NCBI GenBank assembly: GCA_034696485.1
Contig: JAQIWT010001190.1
Span: forward strand, 1 to 11,996
Length of the DNA: 11,996 bases
Direction: 5' to 3'
Source: Isohypsibius dastychi
Lineage: Eukaryota > Tardigrada > Eutardigrada > Parachela > Isohypsibiidae
A program made the translations under genes and the position numbers. Numbering within the stretch: position 1 is the first letter of the stretch; each line of letters opens with the position of its first letter. The notes under the pieces are model-generated. The model saw nothing but the letters and a program-made list of their open reading frames with translations. It was not told the DNA's origin and made no database searches. Positions 9,401 through 11,996 of this stretch are shown here, in pieces.

Positions 9401-11961
9401 ATGCAGCGCCCAAGATTTGTGCATCCAAAACCCTGACCTTTGTAAACCTGGAGTTTGTGAAAGCGTTCCGGGCTCATATCGTTGCAACTGCCCACCCGGA
9501 TTCCAGTTTATAAATGGAAGCTGCTTGGATATCAACGAGTGTCTGTTTGGCGGGATATGTGGTGTTGGAACATGTGAAAACACCATCGGAAGCTACATTT
9601 GCAAAGTAAGTTTACCTGAAGTTATTTTGTTTCAATTTTTCAAATCAGTGATTTATTAATTTTAAACATGAATAACAATATGGATCTAATAAAAATTTTT
9701 AACCAAAAATCTGGATCGTTTTTTCCCCCTTCGACATGCGGTTATTTGTTTCAGTGTCCGCCCGGATACGTGTTCAAAGACAATTCCTGTTACGACCGAA
9801 ACGAGTGTATCGAACAGCTCGGAATCTGTGGACTTGGAACCTGTCAGAACACTCAGGGTTCCTACCAATGCTTCTGCCCACCAGGGATGACCTTCCGGAA
9901 CGGTACATGTATCGACATCGACGAATGCGTTGAGAACGTCAACATCTGCAACAAAGCTCTATGTCGGAACACCATGGGCTCGTACCTATGCGAATGCCCT
10001 CCAGGGTTCACGCTAGACTTGACCCGTTTGATCTGCCAGTCCATCCGTACTTGTCCGCCCGGCACAGTCTGGTTTGAGGAACTTCAACGTTGCGGTGACC
10101 TTTTGACTACACCCCCATCCACTCGGATCATCCCCTGTCTCAATGTCACTTGCGGGGAAGGGGAGAAAATCAGTCTGGTCGAAGAAGGGGTCTGCTGCGT
10201 TTGCGAAGACGACACACCCCCACCGTGCGTGACAACCAGACCCCCGAAGGTCTCGGACAAACCGACGACGACTAGACCGACTACACCGCAGTTGCCGCCG
10301 GTGACGACAGCATTGATCCCGGTGGAGGGACTTCCAGAAGCGTCGATTAACTGCGTCTCTGATGGAATTGAAGTTCAGGTGGTTCTGCAGAGTCCGTTTA
10401 TTGGGGTGGTTTATGTCAAGGGGTTTAGTCGAGAGGAGGAATGTAGACGATTTGTGGAGACGAGCCAAATGGTTGTCCGCTTCCAGATTCGCTATGGAAC
10501 TTGCGGAGTTTCGCCAACTGGAGTAAGTTCATTTCTATTCATTCACCAATCATGAACCAAACTGATGTTTTTCTCTGTTTTTTCGCAGAATATGGCCGAG
10601 TTTGTGCTGGTGGTCCAACGTCATCCGACTTTAGTGACCGTCGACGCAACAGCCTACAATGTTCGGTGTGTCTACAAAGAAGAGGAGCCAACGTTCACGG
10701 TGCCCTCTATAAAGATCGCCACCATTCAAGGAACGATTGCCAACGCCGCTCCACCACCAGTCTGTCGTATCATTATCACCGGCATGGATGGAAGCCCCAT
10801 TTCGAATGCCAACATTGGACAGGACCTGCAGTTGAAGGTGGCTGTTTCGCCGACTAATGTCTACGGCGGATTCGCTAGCAATTGCAGAGCTGTTGCGGTG
10901 GATAATTCATGGAGCTTCCAGGTCACCGATAGTCACGGGTAAGTTCATGCTACATTGCTCGACGCATCGGGACATGTTGTTATTCGATAAACTCAGCGAC
11001 TTCCAATTTATATTTTGTTTTGTATTTGTCAATTATGATGAAGCTGGCCTGAGCTGTGAGTTTTGTAAACGTGAGAATGTTTTAATGGTTTGTCTTTGTA
11101 GTTGCGCTACGGATAAGTCCATTTTTACTGAATGGATTCTGGACCCAACCGATCGGACACTCCGAGCCAACTTTAGTGCTTTCCGGTTCTCCGGTGCCAG
11201 TCTCCTTCGATTCCAGTGTAATATTCGCATCTGCTTCAACAGATGTCCACCGGTAAGAATTAGAGAATGAAAGTTTTCGGTCAGAAATATAATTTAGGCA
11301 ACGAACATTCAGCAATAACATTGTTGAAATCGAACCGTAACGTTTATATCCAGAACCAACCAGAATATAATTTCAACTGGAATATGTTCACAGGTTATCT
11401 GTCCAAGTGGAACGAACGCGTATGGGAAAAAGAAGCGTCAGGTTGCCTCCGGTGATCTGGATTACGCAGCCGGGAAAGGAGAAGTCATCGAAGAGATCCA
11501 AGTTGAATCTAACGGACTTCAAACATTCGACACTTCCGCTGCTGCGCTGAATGCATCAAATGGTAATTCAAACATATTAAACAAAAACCGAAGATACTAC
11601 AATAAAATGATAACGAAAATAGGCAATAGATGATATCATAATGAGAAAACAAATTTTGACTGTTTTGTTCTTCTCAGGGTTAGCAGCTGCATCAGAAGGT
11701 GCAACAGATGTCGTCTGCCTGTCAACAACCAGCTTTGCGGTGACCCTGGCCATCACACTCTTGTTAGCCCTGGTGGCCATCGCCATTTCAGTTTCCTGTT
11801 GGATCCTGGCATATCGCCGTAGACCGGATGACGAGTCAACATATCAAGCGCGAAGCAGTACCGGATACGGAAACGGGACTCAGTATTCTAGAGATCGGGG
11901 AAGCGGTACTATTCCCAGGATAACCGTGCCAAGAAGAGGAGATCCCGTGCCAGATTACTGA
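1..11961 (+). CDS. Multi-EGF, ZP-domain, membrane-anchored matrix protein (fibrillin/FBN-1/Dumpy-like), 5' partial, 22 exons
   Basis: This entry spans the whole gene. The joined exons are 1-481, 590-894, 1001-1619, 1681-2243, 2899-3264, 3903-3994, 4055-4458, 4573-4869, 5066-5275, 5604-5978, 6100-6219, 6379-6697, 7122-7383, 7667-8019, 8077-8404, 8472-8594, 9249-9605, 9755-10522, 10589-10938, 11102-11252, 11394-11562 and 11678-11961. They total 2431 codons plus TGA, with no internal stop. Visible in order: about 46 EGF-like modules, a VWC-like Cys-rich piece, a Thr/Pro linker, a ZP domain, a KKKR cleavage site, one membrane helix and a 48-residue tail. Known for the family: ZP domains polymerise after cleavage, and EGF-ZP proteins such as nematode FBN-1 and insect Dumpy form apical extracellular matrix that anchors epidermis to cuticle. 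That role is inferred here. The TB/hybrid (8-Cys) domains of vertebrate fibrillin are not seen, so the likeness to fibrillin is limited to the EGF array. The start codon and signal peptide lie outside the window. Confidence 0.93.
394..429 (+). repeat. Tandem 18-bp in-frame duplication (L-Q-I/L-G-G-D twice)
   Basis: Bases 394-411 and 412-429 both begin CTGCAG and end GAT, and match at 14 of 18 positions. They encode LQIGGD followed by LQLGGD. The duplication lies between Cys5 and Cys6 of EGF 3 and helps lengthen that loop to 32 residues; the neighbouring EGF 2 has 11. Confidence 0.8.
590..894 (+). CDS. Exon 2: EGF 4, EGF 5 and first half of EGF 6
   Basis: The acceptor is TTTCAG at 588-589. 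The exon encodes two full calcium-binding type EGFs and the first three cysteines of a third, stopping after G-S-Y-S just before Cys4. The donor is GTAAGT at phase 0. An N-C-T sequon (NGNCT) in EGF 4 could be glycosylated. EGF 5 has an extra residue before its aromatic (G-N-P-Y). Exon 3 supplies Cys4-x-Cys5, which supports the join. Confidence 0.93.
1001..1619 (+). CDS. Exon 3: end of EGF 6, EGF 7, then atypical EGF 8-10 with a stray two-Cys unit
   Basis: The acceptor is TTCCAG. The first codons give C-V-C-S-K-G-F, completing EGF 6, and a canonical EGF 7 follows. From 1178 the modules lose the calcium signature. EGF 8 enters with NTC. EGF 9 has the C-G-S-N-A-D-C and G-F-V-G-S-P-P form typical of non-calcium EGFs, as in Dumpy-like proteins. 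A lone CPPGF...C unit comes at 1439-1477, then EGF 10. The donor CGTAAGTC leaves phase 1. This is the second longest exon in the window and has no intron inside its five modules. Confidence 0.92.
1178..1619 (+). other. Non-calcium EGF block (EGF 8-10) interrupting the calcium-binding array
   Basis: These three modules lack the acidic/amide N-E-C entry and the C-x-N...G-S-Y motif that mark calcium-binding EGFs elsewhere in the gene. In EGF arrays, calcium at each linker stiffens the rod, so such a block is expected to act as a flexible joint. The change of motif is visible in the sequence; the mechanical role is inferred. Confidence 0.7.
1681..2243 (+). CDS. Exon 4: EGF 11-14 and first half of EGF 15
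   Basis: The acceptor is TTTTTTCAG. Four complete EGFs follow. EGF 12 has a NAT sequon. EGF 13 enters with N-K-C, where Lys replaces the usual Glu calcium ligand, and has an extra-long C3-C4 loop. EGF 14 enters with T-P-C. EGF 15 stops before Cys4 after G-Y-Y-E. The donor is GAG|GTAAAT at phase 0. The 655-bp intron that follows interrupts the module. Confidence 0.92.
2244..2898 (+). other. Intron 4 (655 bp, phase 0)
   Basis: AT-rich sequence between GAG|GTAAAT and TTTCTAG|TGC. I read all frames for an EGF-like exon and found none. It holds an imperfect palindrome near its 5' end (2283-2319). Nothing else recognisable was seen. Confidence 0.85.
2283..2319. repeat. Imperfect inverted repeat in intron 4
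   Basis: AATCAGATCT (2283-2292) and AGATCTGATT (2310-2319) are exact reverse complements. The TTCAG/CTGAA pair just inside them would extend the stem with a five-base bulge. The site lies 40 bases after the exon 4 donor, so it could fold in the pre-mRNA. No function is known. Confidence 0.6.
2899..3264 (+). CDS. Exon 5: end of EGF 15, EGF 16-17, first half of EGF 18
   Basis: The exon opens with C-T-C-P-P-G-Y, which completes EGF 15. Two full calcium-binding EGFs follow; EGF 17 has charged N-K-R-D in its C1-C2 loop. EGF 18 enters with QEC and stops at G-G-Y-Q before Cys4. Length is 366 bases with phase 0 at both ends. Skipping it would keep the frame and rebuild a whole EGF from halves of EGF 15 and 18. 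Confidence 0.93.
3265..3902 (+). other. Intron 5 (638 bp, phase 0) with a G12 run
   Basis: AT-rich intron from CAG|GTAGGT to CATCTAG|TGC. A run of 12 G sits at 3472-3483. No EGF-coding stretch, RNA gene or complete mobile element was recognised in it. Confidence 0.85.
3472..3483. repeat. Poly-G homopolymer (12 G)
   Basis: Twelve consecutive G in an otherwise AT-rich intron. It is likely variable in length between individuals and prone to sequencing error. A G-run can influence splicing, but nothing here shows that it does. Confidence 0.9.
3903..3994 (+). CDS. Exon 6: end of EGF 18 and start of EGF 19 (92 bp)
   Basis: The smallest exon of the gene. It opens with C-Q-C-P-P-G-Y-Q-F, finishing EGF 18, then enters EGF 19 with the non-consensus N-F-C. 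It ends two bases into the Cys3 codon (TG|T) before GTAGAT. Reading on instead meets a TAG almost at once, which supports the splice. Phases are 0 in and 2 out, so skipping this exon would break the frame. Confidence 0.87.
4038..4054 (+). promoter_or_regulatory. Tandem in-frame splice acceptors for exon 7
   Basis: Two AG acceptors, at 4038-4039 (TAACAG) and 4053-4054 (GCATAG), are 15 bases apart in the same phase. The downstream one gives C-S-L-A-D-G-S-Y, with the exact Cys3-to-Gly spacing used by other EGFs here. The upstream one would insert E-F-M-H-S. The intron would be 60 or 45 bases. I chose the downstream site. Confidence 0.6.
4055..4458 (+). CDS. Exon 7: end of EGF 19, EGF 20-21, start of EGF 22
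   Basis: The first base completes the Cys3 codon of EGF 19. EGF 20 has an enlarged C2-C3 loop (G-Q-G-A-T-N). EGF 21 is compact and Ser-rich near its end, with an N-S-S sequon. EGF 22 stops one base into its Cys4 codon (T|GT). The donor is GTAAGC at phase 1. The start could instead be 4040 if the upstream acceptor is used. Confidence 0.87.
4573..4869 (+). CDS. Exon 8: end of EGF 22, EGF 23-24
   Basis: The acceptor is TTGCAG|GT. Its first two bases finish the Cys4 codon, giving C-A-C-P-K-G-Y. EGF 23 is a canonical calcium-binding module. EGF 24 has C-A-K-N-A-Q-C, a more Notch-like C2-C3 loop, and a longer last loop. The exon closes C-V-L-I at phase 1 before GTAAGC, close in form to the C-A-I-I ending of exon 3. 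In both cases the next module is a non-standard one. Confidence 0.92.
5066..5275 (+). CDS. Exon 9: atypical EGF 25 and a stray two-Cys unit
   Basis: The acceptor is GTTTCAG. The exon encodes [15 protein letters not shown], a long loop with T-T-K-M-N-G, then C-E-C and a final Cys: six cysteines but no calcium signature and no P-P-G turn. A two-Cys unit (C-E-K-G-F to F-V-C, 5221-5271) follows. Phase is 1 at both ends (210 bp), so the exon could be skipped in frame. It marks a second break in the calcium-binding rod. Confidence 0.88.
5276..5603 (+). other. Intron 9 (328 bp, phase 1)
   Basis: Runs from GAAA|GTGAGT to TTTGCAG|ATATC. No coding EGF stretch or recognisable element was seen; there is a short A-run in the middle. 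Confidence 0.85.
5604..5978 (+). CDS. Exon 10: EGF 26-28
   Basis: Encodes three whole modules between phase-1 introns, the classic fibrillin-style arrangement. EGF 26 enters N-I-N-E-C, has G-G-S-F-T-C and a long last loop. EGF 27 is canonical. EGF 28 enters with K-T-C, so it lacks the normal Glu ligand, and has an extra residue before its aromatic (A-G-K-Y). The donor is ATAG|GTAACT. At 375 bp and symmetric phase, it could be skipped without harming neighbouring modules. Confidence 0.92.
6100..6219 (+). CDS. Exon 11: exactly one EGF (EGF 29)
   Basis: A 120-bp exon in phase 1-1 that encodes D-L-N-E-C through R-C-V, one complete calcium-binding EGF with N-T-I-G-S-F and C-R-C-P-L-G. The acceptor is TTCCAG and the donor GTAAGT. 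This is the only exon in the window equal to a single intact module. Confidence 0.94.
6379..6697 (+). CDS. Exon 12: EGF 30-31 and first half of EGF 32
   Basis: The acceptor is TTTTTTTCAG. Two whole calcium-binding EGFs follow; EGF 31 has an extended G-D-G-K-G-T-C loop. EGF 32 enters D-E-C, has a long C1-C2 loop (A-L-T-A-V-A-S-L) and is cut within the Gly codon of N-T-I-G (GG|A), leaving phase 2. Translation past the donor stops at once, which supports the splice. Confidence 0.92.
6698..7121 (+). other. Intron 12 (424 bp, phase 2)
   Basis: Runs from GG|GTAAGT to TTTGCAG|A. It holds no EGF-like coding. A small stem CAGCCA/TGGCTG sits at 7016-7031. The 11-base string ATACAGATCTG is shared with intron 4, too short to call homology. 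Confidence 0.85.
7122..7383 (+). CDS. Exon 13: end of EGF 32, EGF 33, first part of EGF 34
   Basis: The first base completes Gly, giving G-S-Y-R-C-I-C for EGF 32. EGF 33 is a full canonical module. EGF 34 runs as far as Y-E-C-Q, between Cys4 and Cys5. The donor is CAA|GTGAGT at phase 0. Exon 14 opens with C-P-P-G-F, so the join restores a normal module. Confidence 0.93.
7464..7520. repeat. Short direct repeat in intron 13
   Basis: ATAAACTACCAAC occurs at 7464-7476 and again at 7487-7499, a 23-base spacing. A partial AACCTTGT-containing copy follows. This is low-complexity AT-rich intron sequence. Confidence 0.6.
7667..8019 (+). CDS. Exon 14: end of EGF 34, EGF 35-36, start of EGF 37
   Basis: The acceptor is TTTTAG. 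It opens C-P-P-G-F-M-F-D, then two textbook calcium-binding EGFs follow with V-N-T-V-G-S-F and V-N-T-I-G-S-Y; an N-T-T sequon is present. EGF 37 is cut within its Cys4 codon (TG|T, phase 2) before GTACGT. The 57-bp intron that follows is the shortest of the gene. Confidence 0.93.
8077..8404 (+). CDS. Exon 15: end of EGF 37, defective EGF 38, EGF 39, start of EGF 40
   Basis: One base completes Cys4, then Q-C-P-V-G-F finishes EGF 37. EGF 38 has Cys1-4 in normal order, but C-I-A-P-P-R follows where C-x-C-P-P-G is expected, and the next Cys is already Cys1 of EGF 39. EGF 38 therefore has four cysteines. EGF 39 lacks N-E-C (I-C-V-Q) and has a P-P-D-R-Y loop. EGF 40 stops at G-T-Y-L before Cys4. 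The donor is GTAAAG at phase 0. Confidence 0.92.
8449..8464. repeat. (TTGA)4 microsatellite in intron 15
   Basis: Four exact TTGA copies lie just upstream of the TTTGTAG acceptor in a 67-bp intron, where the branch point and pyrimidine tract would be. Length change here could affect splicing of exon 16. Confidence 0.85.
8472..8594 (+). CDS. Exon 16: end of EGF 40, start of EGF 41 (123 bp)
   Basis: Opens C-I-C-P-F-G-F-M and ends Y-T-C-Q, with phase 0 on both sides: 41 codons, one module length, but shifted by half a module. It has an N-G-T sequon. If skipped, exon 15 would join C-P-P-G directly and Cys4 would be lost, so skipping would keep the frame but damage the module. Confidence 0.93.
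8595..9248 (+). other. Intron 16 (654 bp, phase 0) with a fold-back element
   Basis: Runs from CAG|GTAAAA to TTCTAG|TGT. It carries a 140-bp inverted repeat at 8777-8916. No EGF-like coding or transposase fragment was seen in the remainder. Confidence 0.87.
8777..8916. mobile_element. Fold-back inverted repeat, possible MITE
   Basis: The 53-base arm 8777-8829 pairs with 8864-8916, with 7 mismatches by my count, around a 34-base loop. The best stretch is GCCAATAACTTGGAGGT, exact on both arms. Size and form fit a miniature inverted-repeat element or a diverged fold-back. No clear target-site duplication is visible next to the arms, so the class is unknown. A hairpin this long could form in the pre-mRNA. 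Confidence 0.65.
9249..9605 (+). CDS. Exon 17: end of EGF 41, EGF 42-43, start of EGF 44
   Basis: Opens C-P-P-G-F-E-S and ends Y-I-C-K, with phase 0 at both ends (357 bp). EGF 42 has a G-G-T-C loop. EGF 43 enters with D-L-C rather than N-E-C, and its C-P-P-G-F-Q-F has an N-G-S sequon. Both flanking introns cut at the same point after Cys4, so the exon can be skipped in frame and still leave a whole hybrid EGF. Confidence 0.93.
9755..10522 (+). CDS. Exon 18: end of EGF 44, EGF 45-46, VWC-like piece, Thr/Pro linker, start of ZP
   Basis: The longest exon. It opens C-P-P-G-Y-V-F, then encodes EGF 45 and EGF 46 (D-E-C entry). After EGF 46 come a two-Cys unit (10052-10093), a Cys-rich stretch ending G-V-C-C-V-C (10136-10207), a Thr/Pro linker, and the first ZP-N strands with Cys in I-N-C, E-E-C and G-T-C. 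The donor is GGA|GTAAGT at phase 0. Confidence 0.93.
10136..10207 (+). other. VWC-like Cys-rich motif (C-terminal half)
   Basis: The spacing C-x4-C, a gap of about 14 residues, then C-C-x-C matches the C-terminal half of von Willebrand factor C modules. An N-V-T sequon lies between the first two cysteines. The N-terminal half of a VWC is not clear, unless the preceding C-P-P-G...C unit is counted. The assignment is tentative. Confidence 0.5.
10214..10340 (+). other. Thr/Pro-rich linker before the ZP domain
   Basis: About 42 residues dominated by Thr and Pro ([12 protein letters not shown] and similar). Such linkers are usually extended and carry O-linked sugars, holding the ZP domain away from the EGF rod. 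It contains one Cys. Confidence 0.8.
10589..10938 (+). CDS. Exon 19: rest of ZP-N and start of ZP-C
   Basis: The acceptor is TTCGCAG. Encodes the last ZP-N strands (E-F-V-L-V-V-Q-R, then Y-N-V-R-C-V-Y) and most of ZP-C up to T-D-S-H-G. The A-P-P-P-V-C stretch probably marks the ZP-N/ZP-C linker. Phase 2 exit within Gly (GG|T); reading on meets TAA at once. Confidence 0.93.
11102..11252 (+). CDS. Exon 20: ZP-C core
   Basis: The first base completes Gly, then C-A-T-D-K-S-I-F, an F-S-A-F-R-F strand, and F-Q-C-N-I-R-I-C. It ends R-C-P-P at phase 0 before GTAAGA. These are the most conserved cysteines of the ZP-C half. Confidence 0.92.
11394..11562 (+). CDS. Exon 21: end of ZP, furin-type site, juxtamembrane stalk
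   Basis: The acceptor is TTCACAG. V-I-C-P-S-G completes the ZP-C Cys set, then G-K-K-K-R-Q gives the cleavage site. An acidic stalk (G-E-V-I-E-E-I) and an Ala-rich run follow. An N-A-S sequon is near the end. Phase 1 exit before GTAATT. Confidence 0.92.
11430..11441 (+). other. Consensus furin-type cleavage site (KKKR)
   Basis: Lys-Lys-Lys-Arg followed by Gln lies shortly after the last ZP cysteines and before the membrane helix, where ZP proteins are cut by furin-like convertases to release the polymerising ectodomain. Cleavage is inferred from position and motif. Confidence 0.85.
11678..11961 (+). CDS. Exon 22: stalk end, transmembrane helix, cytoplasmic tail, stop
   Basis: The acceptor is TTCTCAG at phase 1. 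Encodes a short Ala/Ser stalk, a membrane helix of about 26 residues (F-A-V-T-L-A-I to I-L-A-Y), a stop-transfer run R-R-R, and a 48-residue tail rich in Tyr, Ser, Gly and Arg that ends P-V-P-D-Y before TGA. An RGD near the end lies in the cytoplasmic part, so it is not an integrin ligand. An ATG at 11641 in the intron is in frame, but I read it as intronic because the upstream donor and the ZP-to-TM layout fit better. Confidence 0.93.
11734..11811 (+). other. Transmembrane helix
   Basis: Twenty-six mostly Ala/Leu/Ile/Val residues, uncharged throughout, followed directly by Tyr and three Arg. This gives a type I orientation with the ZP and EGF modules outside the cell. Confidence 0.93.
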
Positions 11962-11996
11962 AACTCAGTTAATTAGATCAATTGTTTTTACTGCTT
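11962..11996 (+). other. Start of the 3' untranslated region
   Basis: Thirty-five bases after TGA. No AATAAA or close variant is present before the window ends, so the polyadenylation site lies beyond it. Confidence 0.8.

Larger units (their letters stand above)
10352..11411 (+). other. ZP domain (ZP-N and ZP-C), over exons 18-21
   Basis: ZP-N has four Cys in I-N-C, E-E-C, G-T-C and V-R-C. ZP-C begins near V-C-R-I-I and includes S-N-C, the D-S-H-G-C motif, F-Q-C, R-I-C-F and C-P-P-V-I-C. This Cys order and the F-x-A-F-R-F stretch are typical of invertebrate ZP domains, which polymerise into matrix filaments. Introns 18, 19 and 20 fall inside it. Confidence 0.92.

Noticed and set aside
1-10036. 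The repeated EGF coding as a CRISPR array or simple DNA repeat
   Set aside because: The repeats are conserved at protein level only; DNA copies diverge and are separated by introns.
11935-11943. RGD integrin-binding motif
   Set aside because: It lies on the cytoplasmic side of the membrane helix.
11641-11961. Separate small membrane protein starting at the ATG at 11641
   Set aside because: The frame is open through the intron end only by chance. The acceptor at 11676-11677 joins exon 21 in phase and gives the expected stalk after the ZP domain.

Overview
The window is animal genomic DNA and holds the 3' part of one large, intron-rich gene on the + strand. I read 22 exons (1..11961, the first one open at the left edge). 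Together they give 7296 coding bases, or 2431 residues plus a TGA stop, with every splice phase consistent. Introns are all GT-AG. Most are short (57-196 bp) and six are longer (283, 328, 424, 638, 654 and 655 bp). Introns look AT-rich and exons near-balanced in base composition. There is no sign of bacterial or viral genes, RNA genes or a second gene.

The protein is an extracellular rod of about 46 EGF-like modules, plus a partial one at the left edge. Most carry the calcium-binding signature: an N-E-C entry, C-x-N before G-S-Y/F, then C-x-C-P-P-G. After the array comes a short Cys-rich piece that looks like the C-terminal half of a von Willebrand factor C module, then a Thr/Pro-rich linker and a zona pellucida (ZP) domain. 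A KKKR furin-type site, one transmembrane helix and a short cytoplasmic tail follow. This layout (EGF array, ZP, dibasic cleavage site, membrane anchor) is that of apical extracellular matrix proteins of moulting animals, such as nematode FBN-1 and insect Dumpy. The likely source is therefore an ecdysozoan with compact introns (nematode, tardigrade or arthropod). The sequence alone does not settle which.

Layout: 1-4869 calcium-binding EGF array, interrupted at 1178-1619 by atypical EGFs; 5066-5275 a second atypical unit; 5604-10036 the rest of the array; 10052-10340 Cys-rich piece and linker; 10352-11411 ZP domain; 11430-11441 cleavage site; 11734-11811 membrane helix; 11962-11996 start of the 3' UTR. 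The signal peptide and N-terminus lie upstream of the window.

Points most worth a second look: an EGF that has lost its last two cysteines (exon 15); three stray two-cysteine half-EGF units placed after EGFs at the edges of array segments; two classes of intron position, between modules or at Cys4; a 140-bp fold-back element in intron 16; and a pair of in-frame acceptors 15 bp apart at exon 7. I found no clearly new biological system. The window is best read as an unusually long member of a known matrix-protein architecture.
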